64,000 nt of DNA from Ollibium composti (GTDB lineage: Bacteria; Pseudomonadota; Alphaproteobacteria; Rhizobiales; Rhizobiaceae): the NCBI RefSeq assembly GCF_004801285.1, contig NZ_SSNY01000004.1, positions 186,001 to 250,000 of the forward strand, written 5' to 3'. The notes under the pieces were generated by a model. It was not told where the DNA came from. It saw nothing but the letters and a program-made list of their open reading frames with translations, and searched no databases. The position numbers and the translations under genes are program-made. Shown in pieces: positions 57,494 through 64,000 of the stretch. The first letter of the stretch is position 1. Each line of letters opens with the position of its first letter.

Positions 57494-58371
57494 GCACTGC
57501 TTCCCAGGACGTCGCCACCCGCAATGGCGTTTTCGCCCGCGCCGCGATCTATGCGATCCTCATCCTCTTCGCGGTCTATTATCTCCTGCCGCTCTACGTC
57601 ATGCTGGCGAACTCGCTGAAGCCGCTGGACGAGATCCGCCAGGGCAACATGCTGGCGCTGCCGCATCAGTGGACCATCGCGCCCTGGCTGTCGGCGTGGT
57701 CGACGGCGCAGATCGGCGTCTCGCCGACCGGCCTCAAACCCTATTTCCTCAATTCGGTGATGATGGTGGTGCCGGCGGTGGCGATCTCCACCATCCTCGG
57801 CGCGCTGAACGGCTACGTGCTGACCAAATGGCGCTTCCGCGGCGACACCATCGTCTTCGGCATGATGCTGCTCGCCTGTTTCATCCCCTTCCAGATCGTG
57901 CTGATCCCGTCCGCCCGTATCCTCGGCCTGTTGCATCTGGCCGGCACGGTGCCCGGCCTGATCCTGATCCATGCCATCTACGGGCTCGGCTTCACCACGC
58001 TGTTCTTCCGCAACTATTACGAAGCCTTTCCAACCGAGCTGATCCGCGCCGCCCAGATCGACGGCGCCTCCTTCTTCCAGATATTCCGGCGCATTCTGTT
58101 GCCGTCCTCGGGGCCGATCATCGTCGTCACCGTCATCTGGCAGTTCACCAACATCTGGAACGACTTCCTGTTCGGCTCCTCCTTCTCCAGCGTCGATTCG
58201 ATCCCGCTGACGGTGGCGCTGAACAACCTGGTGAACTCGTCAACGGGCGTGAAGGAATACAACGTCCACTTCGCCGGCGCGATCCTCGCCGCCCTTCCGA
58301 CCCTCATCGTCTACATCGTCTCCGGACGCTATTTCGTGCGTGGCCTGATGGCCGGCGCGGTGAAAGGCTGA
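57490..58371 (+). CDS. Sugar ABC transporter permease 2
   Basis: 293-residue MalG-type permease with six membrane segments. The EAA loop reads ELIRAAQIDGASFFQIFRRI (about 181-200). Its start overlaps the stop codon of permease 1 (ATGA at 57490) and the ATPase gene follows 4 bases after its stop, so all are translated from one message. Substrate is shared with the binding protein. Confidence 0.92.
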   Translation: MSTASQDVATRNGVFARAAIYAILILFAVYYLLPLYVMLANSLKPLDEIRQGNMLALPHQWTIAPWLSAWSTAQIGVSPTGLKPYFLNSVMMVVPAVAISTILGALNGYVLTKWRFRGDTIVFGMMLLACFIPFQIVLIPSARILGLLHLAGTVPGLILIHAIYGLGFTTLFFRNYYEAFPTELIRAAQIDGASFFQIFRRILLPSSGPIIVVTVIWQFTNIWNDFLFGSSFSSVDSIPLTVALNNLVNSSTGVKEYNVHFAGAILAALPTLIVYIVSGRYFVRGLMAGAVKG

Positions 58372-58375
58372 GCCC

Positions 58376-59491
58376 ATGCCCTTCCTCGAAATCGACAATC
58401 TCCAAAAATCCTACGGGACGGCGAAGATCCTGAAAAACGTCTCGCTGGAGATCGAGGAAGGCGGCTTCCTCGTGCTGGTCGGTCCCTCCGGCTGCGGCAA
58501 GTCCACTCTGCTCAACACCATTGCCGGACTGGAGCCGATCACCGGCGGGGAAATCCGCATCAACGGCCAGCGCGTCAACGAACTGCACCCGTCGAAGCGC
58601 GACATCGCCATGGTGTTCCAGTCCTACGCGCTCTACCCCAACATGACGGTGGCCGAGAACATCGGTTTCGGCATGGAAATCCGCGGTGTGCCGAAGCCGG
58701 AGCGAGACAAGGCCATCGCCGAGGTGGCGCAGCTTCTCCAGATCGGCCACCTGCTCGACCGCAAGCCGAGCCAGCTTTCCGGCGGCCAGCGCCAGCGCGT
58801 CGCCATGGGCCGGGCGCTGGTGCGCAAGCCGCAGGTCTTCCTGTTCGACGAACCGCTGTCCAACCTCGACGCCAAATTGCGCATCGACATGCGCACCGAG
58901 ATCAAGCGGCTGCACCAGCGCATGGGAACCACCATCGTCTACGTCACCCACGACCAGATCGAGGCGATGACGCTGGCGACGAAGATTGCCGTGCTGAAGG
59001 ACGGCATCCTCCAGCAGTTCGGCAGCCCGGCCGAAATCTACAACAACCCGGCCAACATGTTCGTCGCCGACTTCATGGGCTCGCCCGCCATGAACCTGAT
59101 CCCGGCGACCGTCGCCATGAACGGCAAGGGCCTGCAGGTCGTCATGGAGCGGGAGGCGCGCGAGCCGATCAAGCTGCCGATCGCCCATGCGCCGGCCGGT
59201 CTCGGCGCCTTCCAGGGCAAGAAGGTGATGTTCGGCGTGCGCCCCGAGGCCTTGACCGATCCGGAAGGCGCCGACCGCGACGCCAAGGCGGTGGCGACGG
59301 CGGACTGTCACATCGAGGTAGTGGAACCTGCCGGCTCCGACACCTTCGCCGTCACCAACCTCGGCGGCAAGGCGGTGGTCGCCCGCCTGCGCGCCGACGC
59401 CCATATCCAGCCCGGCTCGAATGCGCCGCTGGCCTTCAATCTGTCGAAGGCCGTGTTCTTCGACCCGGCGACGGAGGACCGCATCGTCTGA
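58376..59491 (+). CDS. Sugar ABC transporter ATPase (UgpC/MalK-type)
   Basis: 371-residue ATP-binding subunit. Walker A GPSGCGKST at residues 36-44, signature LSGGQ at 134-138, Walker B Asp158/Glu159 and His192 (VTHDQ). The C-terminal 130 residues are the MalK-type regulatory (TOBE) domain, with FGVRPEALTD. It powers the two permeases encoded upstream. Last gene of the operon; no obvious terminator follows. Confidence 0.94.
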   Translation: MPFLEIDNLQKSYGTAKILKNVSLEIEEGGFLVLVGPSGCGKSTLLNTIAGLEPITGGEIRINGQRVNELHPSKRDIAMVFQSYALYPNMTVAENIGFGMEIRGVPKPERDKAIAEVAQLLQIGHLLDRKPSQLSGGQRQRVAMGRALVRKPQVFLFDEPLSNLDAKLRIDMRTEIKRLHQRMGTTIVYVTHDQIEAMTLATKIAVLKDGILQQFGSPAEIYNNPANMFVADFMGSPAMNLIPATVAMNGKGLQVVMEREAREPIKLPIAHAPAGLGAFQGKKVMFGVRPEALTDPEGADRDAKAVATADCHIEVVEPAGSDTFAVTNLGGKAVVARLRADAHIQPGSNAPLAFNLSKAVFFDPATEDRIV

Positions 59492-59514
59492 AGCGCTGCA
59501 GCCGGACGGAGGCT

Positions 59515-60360
59515 CTATCCCATCCGAAGCGCAATGACGCCGGCGACGATCGACAGCGCCGCAGCACCCCGCCAGCCGGTCATCTTCTCGCCGAGCGCGA
59601 GGACCGAAATCAGCATGGCGAACAGGATCGAGGTTTCGCGCAGCGATGCGACCGAGGCGATCGGCGCCCTGGTCATCGCCCACATGGCGATGGCATAGGC
59701 CGCCGCGCTGAGGAAGCCGGCGACGATGCCGCTTGCCCAGTCGGCTGCGGAGACGGCGAGCAATTTGCGGCCGCGATAGAAGACACCGATCGCGATGGCG
59801 CATAGGCCGTCGCAGACGAACAGCCACGCCGCATAGCTTGCCGCAGTTGTGGCAAGACGCACACCGCTGCCGTCGACCAGCGTATAGCTGGCGATGCACA
59901 GAGAGGTGGTCAGCGCATAGCCGACCGCCGCACGGTTCAGCGTCGCCAGATGGCCGCCGCCGCGCAGCGACATCAGTAGCGTACCCAGCGACAGCAGCAG
60001 GATGCCGACCACCGCCAGGCCGCTCGGCACTTCCGACAGCAGGAAGACGCCGCCGATGGCCGTGATCAGCGGCGCGGTGCCACGCGCCAGCGGATAGGTC
60101 TGGGCGAGATCGCCATGGTCGTAGGCACGGATGAGAAACAGGCGGTAGCCGATGTGGATGATGACCGAGGCGACGATCCACGGCCAGACATTGGCCGTCG
60201 GCACGTCGACGAAGGGCAGGACCGGCGCCGCCGACAGCGTCATGCCGAGCGACGTCAGCGTGATCGAGGCGAAGCGGTCGCTACGTACCTTGACCAGAGC
60301 GTTCCAGGTGGCGTGCATGGCAGCGGCGGCGAGCACGGCGAGGAAGACGAAGGGCGTCAA
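59515..60360 (-). CDS. EamA/DMT-family transporter
   Basis: 281-residue drug/metabolite transporter with ten hydrophobic segments in two five-helix repeats. The N-terminal MHATWNALVK and the second-repeat pattern SVASLRETSILFAMLISVLALGEKMT are typical EamA features. Such proteins export amino acids, purines or other metabolites; the substrate is not predictable. It converges on the sugar ABC operon and begins 190 bases from the end of the nickel exporter gene. The gap holds nothing recognisable. Confidence 0.87.
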   Translation of the reverse strand: MTPFVFLAVLAAAAMHATWNALVKVRSDRFASITLTSLGMTLSAAPVLPFVDVPTANVWPWIVASVIIHIGYRLFLIRAYDHGDLAQTYPLARGTAPLITAIGGVFLLSEVPSGLAVVGILLLSLGTLLMSLRGGGHLATLNRAAVGYALTTSLCIASYTLVDGSGVRLATTAASYAAWLFVCDGLCAIAIGVFYRGRKLLAVSAADWASGIVAGFLSAAAYAIAMWAMTRAPIASVASLRETSILFAMLISVLALGEKMTGWRGAAALSIVAGVIALRMG

Positions 60361-60550
60361 GGCGCAACGCTCTGCCAGGCCGGCGACGCACCGCCGGAGC
60401 CGTTCGGGATTTGACTGCTGGAGCGCTTCATTTGCTTAACCGGCTCATTTTCCAGTGCCGGCGTAGCCGTTCATCCAGACGGTTGCAATGTGCGCGGCGG
60501 GCGGCTGGCTTGGACCACGGCGATGTCGGTATGCTGCTCCGGGCCGCCCT

Positions 60551-61642
60551 CTACGCCGCCAGGCTGGCCGACAGAAGCGTCAGGCCGAACAGGAAGACGA
60601 GCGCCGCGCCGCCGATCTCGATGATCGCATGCACCCGGTTGCCGAGACGGCCATCGCCGGCGAACCACACCGCCCAGTCCTTCGCCGTTACCGCCAGCGT
60701 GGCGAGGATCGCCACGGTGATCGCGGTGCCGACAGATATGGCGAGCACCGAAAGGATACCGCCCGTCCACAAGCCGTTGAGGAAGGCGAAGGACAGCACG
60801 ATCAGCGCGCCCGAGCAGGGCCGGATGCCGACGGCTGCCACCGCCGACCAGGCGGTGCGCCAGTCGAAGCGGTCTCCCGAAAGCATCGCCGGGTCCGGCG
60901 CGTGGCTGTGGCCGCAATCGGCGCAGACCGTGCCCGGCGCGTGATCCTGCCCGCAGTCGAATGCCAAGGCGGGGCTGGCGTCGGGATGATTCAACCGCGC
61001 GCGGACCATGCCGCGCCCGGCAGTCGTCCCGCCGGCAAGCGCCGGCCCGGCCTGGGCCGCCGACAGGCTGTAGGCCGGCGCCGTCCCGAACAGCCGTACC
61101 ACCAGCGGGCGAAGCTTTCGCCACAAAAGCCAGGCGCCGAAGGCGGTGACGAAGACGTAGCTGGCGATCTCCAGGAACCATGCCGCGTCCGTCATCGAGA
61201 TCGCCGTGCCGCGCAGCACGAAGAACGCCAGCAGCATCACCGCGATCGCCGTGACCGCCTGCAGGAAGGCGGAGATGAAGGAGAGCAGGACGCCTCGCCT
61301 CAGCGCCACCTCGTTGGCCACCATGTAGGAGGAAATGACCGCCTTGCCGTGGCCGGGGCCGGCGGCGTGGAAGATGCCGTAGAGGAAGGACAGGCCGACC
61401 AGCACCCACAGCTTCGAGCCGTCCTGCCGCATCGCCTTCATGGCGCCGGCAAGTGCCCGGTAGAATTCCTGCTGCTTCAGGTTGATCCAGGCAAGCTGGT
61501 GGGCGAACAGGCCGGTGGTGGCCGGCATGGCGTCGTTGGTCCCGATGCCGAGCGAGCTCTGCGCATGGGCGACGCCCGCCAGATGCAGAGCCAAGGCAGC
61601 CGCAGCCAGCACCAGGCCGGCATGCACTATTCCCCGCCTCAT
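60551..61642 (-). CDS. Nickel/cobalt exporter of the NicO/RcnA family
   Basis: 363-residue membrane protein of the NicO family (PF03824 relatives). Conserved segments are GPGHGKAVISSYMV with the His-containing metal path and GIRPCSGALIVL. A middle loop (about residues 195-255) holds DCGQDHAPGTVCADCGHSHAPDP, a Cys/His cluster suited to metal binding. A signal-like hydrophobic start precedes the core. It lies downstream of a DUF1007 gene, the usual partner of this exporter subgroup, 25 bases apart. Efflux of Ni2+ or Co2+ is the family expectation. Confidence 0.85.
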   Translation of the reverse strand: MRRGIVHAGLVLAAAALALHLAGVAHAQSSLGIGTNDAMPATTGLFAHQLAWINLKQQEFYRALAGAMKAMRQDGSKLWVLVGLSFLYGIFHAAGPGHGKAVISSYMVANEVALRRGVLLSFISAFLQAVTAIAVMLLAFFVLRGTAISMTDAAWFLEIASYVFVTAFGAWLLWRKLRPLVVRLFGTAPAYSLSAAQAGPALAGGTTAGRGMVRARLNHPDASPALAFDCGQDHAPGTVCADCGHSHAPDPAMLSGDRFDWRTAWSAVAAVGIRPCSGALIVLSFAFLNGLWTGGILSVLAISVGTAITVAILATLAVTAKDWAVWFAGDGRLGNRVHAIIEIGGAALVFLFGLTLLSASLAA

Positions 61643-61667
61643 CGGCCGTGCCCTCTTGGCTTGCCCC

Positions 61668-62330
61668 TCATGGCTTACAGGTCAGCTCCAGCTTGGTGGC
61701 GAAAATCTTCGACATGTCGGTGCCGGTCGGATCGTTGAAGAAGGCGTCGGTCAGCGTCTTCTGGTTCTGCGCGATGGCCGTGTCGGGATCGGGGCGGATC
61801 ACCTTGCGCGTGCAGGTCGACGGCAGGCCCTCGACAGCCATGTTGGCGTCCTCGGTGAAGTCGATGGCCGTATAGAAGGTCGGGTCGTAGACGCCGAAAT
61901 CGATGGTGCCGGCAAGCTTGATCGGCGTCGCCGGCTCGGATTCGAACAGCACGATCAACTGGTCGTTGTCGAAATTGGTCATCACCTGCGACGGCGCGTT
62001 CATATGCACATCCTTGCCGTCGACGGTGACGAGCTGGAAATAGTCGTATTCGGCCAGTGAGGAAAAGATGGTGTCGGCGACATCCTTCAGTTCCGCATCG
62101 TCTAGCTTCAGGTCGGAATTCTTGTCGAACTGCATCAGCACCGTACTCGAAAACAGTTCGTCGAACCGCCAAAGGTGGCGCAACGCTTTCACGCTTTGGT
62201 GATCGGCGCTGAGCACGACGTCGAGACGCGCCTCGGCGAAGACGTGCGGGTGCGCACTTGCCGAACCAACTGCCGCAAGCAGCGCGGCCAGCGCGCCGAT
62301 CATGCGCTGAAGGGACGTGGTTGCGATCAT
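61668..62330 (-). CDS. DUF1007 periplasmic protein, partner of the NicO exporter
   Basis: 220-residue exported protein with a signal peptide (to about residue 26, ASA/H) and a mature N-terminus starting HPHVFAEARLDV, which offers two histidines for metal binding, like other DUF1007 members. The rest is beta-rich with acidic patches. DUF1007 genes commonly precede NicO-type exporters, as here; a periplasmic metal-donating or sensing role is plausible. Homologous proteins have been suggested in Ni/Co handling, but the function is unproven. Confidence 0.8.
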   Translation of the reverse strand: MIATTSLQRMIGALAALLAAVGSASAHPHVFAEARLDVVLSADHQSVKALRHLWRFDELFSSTVLMQFDKNSDLKLDDAELKDVADTIFSSLAEYDYFQLVTVDGKDVHMNAPSQVMTNFDNDQLIVLFESEPATPIKLAGTIDFGVYDPTFYTAIDFTEDANMAVEGLPSTCTRKVIRPDPDTAIAQNQKTLTDAFFNDPTGTDMSKIFATKLELTCKP

Positions 62331-62406
62331 TCCTGCTCCCGGGTGGACTGCGCCGAAAGTCGTGACAAAACGGGCGAAATTGGGACCGCGACGAGACGGC
62401 GCGGCG

Positions 62407-63306
62407 TCATGCCGCCTCGCGCGCCTTGAACCACTGGGCGAGGAAGTCCACGAAGACGCGCACCTTGGCCGGCAGGTAGCGGCGATGCGGGTAGACGGCG
62501 AAGATACCGCCGCCCTGCAGGATGCGGTCGTCCAGCACCGGCACCAGCCGGCCGCTCATGATCTCGGGCTGGGCGATAAAATCGGGCAGCACCGAAAAGC
62601 CGAGCCCGGCGACGGCCGCGGCGCGCGCCGCCATCGGACTGTTGACCTCGATCGGCCCGGAAACGGCGACGCTGGTGGTATCGTTGTCATCGCCGCGGAA
62701 CGGCCAGTTGGCCAGCCAGCGGCCATTGGTGTCGATGATGCAGGGCGCACGCGCCAGATCACGCGGATGCGCCGGCATGCCGTGCCTGGCGATCAGTTCC
62801 GGCGCACCGCAGATGCGCACCGAGAACGGCGCCAGCCGCCGCGCGATCAGCGACGAGTTCTCCAGCCGCGAAATGCGCACGGCAAGATCGAAACCCTCCT
62901 CGACCAGGTCGACGAAACGGTCGTCGAGATGGATTTCCAGCACGATGTCGGGATACTGCTTGGCGAAATCGACCAGCGACTGACCAACCGGCGCGTCGGC
63001 GAAGGTGCGCGGCGCCGACAGCTTGATCCGGCCGCGCACGTCGCCTGACGATTCGCGCACCGCGTCGGCCAGACTGTCCACCTCGCGCACGATCTCCGAG
63101 GCGCGGCGATAGTAGGTATGACCGGCTTCGGTCAGCGAGAACTGTCGCGTCGTGCGGTTGAGCAGCAGCGCGCCGAGTTCGTCCTCCAGTTCGCGCACAT
63201 ATTTCGACAACAGCGCCTTGGAACGGCCGATCTTGCGCGCGGCAGCGGAAAAGCCTTCCGCCTCGACCACGTCGATGAAGGCGCGCATGCGGGTGAGCGT
63301 GTCCAT
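62407..63306 (-). CDS. LysR-type transcription regulator
   Basis: 299-residue LysR regulator. The winged HTH is at about residues 1-60 (MDTLTRMRAFIDVVEAEGFSAAARKIGRSK in pattern) and the effector-binding domain at 90-295. Start 63306 gives the standard LysR N-terminus; a longer frame extends to 63387 without plausible sequence. It stands between the nickel exporter genes and the structured leader; LysR regulators often control a divergent neighbour, here the gene whose leader begins at about 63548 and runs out of the window. Targets and ligand are unknown. Confidence 0.92.
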   Translation of the reverse strand: MDTLTRMRAFIDVVEAEGFSAAARKIGRSKALLSKYVRELEDELGALLLNRTTRQFSLTEAGHTYYRRASEIVREVDSLADAVRESSGDVRGRIKLSAPRTFADAPVGQSLVDFAKQYPDIVLEIHLDDRFVDLVEEGFDLAVRISRLENSSLIARRLAPFSVRICGAPELIARHGMPAHPRDLARAPCIIDTNGRWLANWPFRGDDNDTTSVAVSGPIEVNSPMAARAAAVAGLGFSVLPDFIAQPEIMSGRLVPVLDDRILQGGGIFAVYPHRRYLPAKVRVFVDFLAQWFKAREAA

Positions 63307-63547
63307 GCGAATCAGATCCTTGCTGCAACGAAGTGATGACGCGACCGCGCAGTAATCGACGAGCCGGCGGTCCCCGCAACCGCCCAAAACCCCTCGGATC
63401 GAGAAATCACCAGGGAAATCAAATGCGTGTCTCTATTCCGGCGAAACCGCAAGCTGGTTTTTCGCCGCGTTTCCGTTCGCCATTCGAATACAATCGCCGC
63501 AAGATTGTTCGCTATCGCGATTTTTTCAACCCGTCGGGAGATTTTAA

Positions 63548-63576
63548 TTGATTGTGAAGGGCGATCTCCCTATATC
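63548..63576 (+). promoter_or_regulatory. Sigma70-type promoter of the structured leader
   Basis: TTGATT at 63548-63553 and TATATC at 63571-63576 with an exact 17-base spacer, in an AT-rich patch. Transcription would start at about 63583, directly before the hairpin-rich region. Confidence 0.6.
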
Positions 63577-63583
63577 GCCGCTT

Positions 63584-64000
63584 GCCCAAAGTCGCACGTG
63601 CCTGTGGGCGTCCCCCGACCCTCGAAATGGCGAGGCAATCGGGACGGTACCCGGGAAGTAACGAACCCGGTCGGATGAGCGGCCAACCGCATATCCGAGG
63701 ACGCCTTGAAGCAACGACGGTGCGGGCCTTTCTGGTGTTCTGCCGGTCGTCCATAGACCGGGGTTACTGAAGAGGCACACCTTCATTGCCGGCAGTGCGG
63801 TTGGGATTTCCCATCCAAGCCAAGGCAGACAAAGCGGATCGTGGCCGGGCGGCCAAGGTCCATCGCCGCGGGACGGCGAAGCGCGGATCCGGCGTCTCCA
63901 CCGGCCGGTCCCGCGAGAAACCATCCCGCCTTTGTTTGACCCGCGTGTCGCGAGGGCTGCGTGCCCGCGCACGCAGCTTGATGACGCGCCGACAGGCGCG
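63584..64000 (+). ncRNA. Long structured 5' leader or non-coding RNA (partial at window end)
   Basis: About 420 bases after a good promoter, without a convincing open reading frame but dense in perfect stems. Clear ones: 63614-63643 (CCCGA-CCTCG ... CGAGG-TCGGG), 63672-63697 (CGGAT-GCGG ... CCGC-ATCCG), 63743-63761 (CCGGTC/GACCGG), 63768-63785 (TGAAG/CTTCA), 63842-63855, long-range 63867-63874 with 63908-63915, 63956-63977 (8-base stem), and 63985-64000. CTGCCGG (63740-63746) can pair instead with CCGGCAG (63789-63795), sharing CCGG with the 63743 stem, as in a switch. From memory it resembles the speF leader family of alphaproteobacterial ornithine decarboxylases; untested. Confidence 0.65.

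Noticed and set aside
63544..63972. Open frames in the last 450 bases (142 codons minus, several short plus)
   Set aside because: No family match, no ribosome sites, and the region is dominated by perfect RNA stems, which better explain it.

Overview
The window is GC-rich (mid-60s percent by eye) chromosomal DNA of a Rhizobiales alphaproteobacterium, most likely Phyllobacteriaceae (Mesorhizobium/Aminobacter/Aquamicrobium type). The basis is gene content known from that group: a flhA-fliR flagellar cluster ending in rhizobial-type small proteins, an Omp10-like outer-membrane lipoprotein, homospermidine synthase, the cell-cycle regulator CpdR, and dispersed palindromic repeats of RIME type. The genus is inference; nothing here fixes the species. 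I see no prophage, insertion sequence, CRISPR array or rRNA operon.

Layout. 0.1-4.0 kb: an MFS exporter, a small lipoprotein and a ClC-type anion transporter. 4.1-9.0 kb: flagellar export genes flhA and fliR, a coiled-coil protein, a FlgJ-type rod-binding protein, an FlgN-like chaperone and a FliL-like membrane protein, closed by a palindromic repeat. 9.1-18.8 kb: single metabolic and regulatory genes (D-erythronate dehydrogenase, CDF metal exporter, GNAT, aminotransferase, a MarR-GNAT fusion with a palindrome at its start, SDR, DUF533 protein, tRNA hydroxylase TrhO, an orphan muramidase, KDPG aldolase). 18.9-24.7 kb: an M15-like peptidase with a very long low-complexity tail, an orphan NtrC-type regulator and an M3 oligopeptidase. 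24.7-29.5 kb: pabB/pabC, a DUF3445 protein, homospermidine synthase and the Omp10-like lipoprotein. 29.7-41.1 kb is largely envelope biology: 5'-nucleotidase with a LysM domain, ferrochelatase, SPFH/NfeD pair, KdsD, a beta-barrel protein, GalU, an MltB-type transglycosylase and an SGNH-fold protein whose catalytic residues look degenerate.

41.2-48.1 kb: glutamate synthase gltB and gltD, separated by a vapBC toxin-antitoxin module that carries a perfect 11-bp-arm operator. 48.6-54.2 kb: threonine aldolase, an Hsp20 gene with a heat-shock sigma factor type promoter and a probable RNA-thermometer leader, a lysophospholipase-like hydrolase, HisN, N-formylglutamate amidohydrolase, CpdR and tRNA-Val(GAC). 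55.1-59.5 kb: a complete sugar ABC importer whose binding-protein gene is separated from the permease genes by two strong hairpins. 59.5-63.3 kb: an EamA transporter, a Ni/Co exporter with its DUF1007 partner, and a LysR regulator.

The last 0.45 kb is the most interesting stretch. After a good sigma70-type promoter (TTGATT, 17 bp, TATATC) there is about 420 nt with no convincing gene but with about ten perfect hairpins, including two mutually exclusive pairings that share one strand. It looks like a long structured 5' leader of a gene beyond the window. From memory it resembles the alphaproteobacterial speF (ornithine decarboxylase) leader family, but this needs a covariance-model search.
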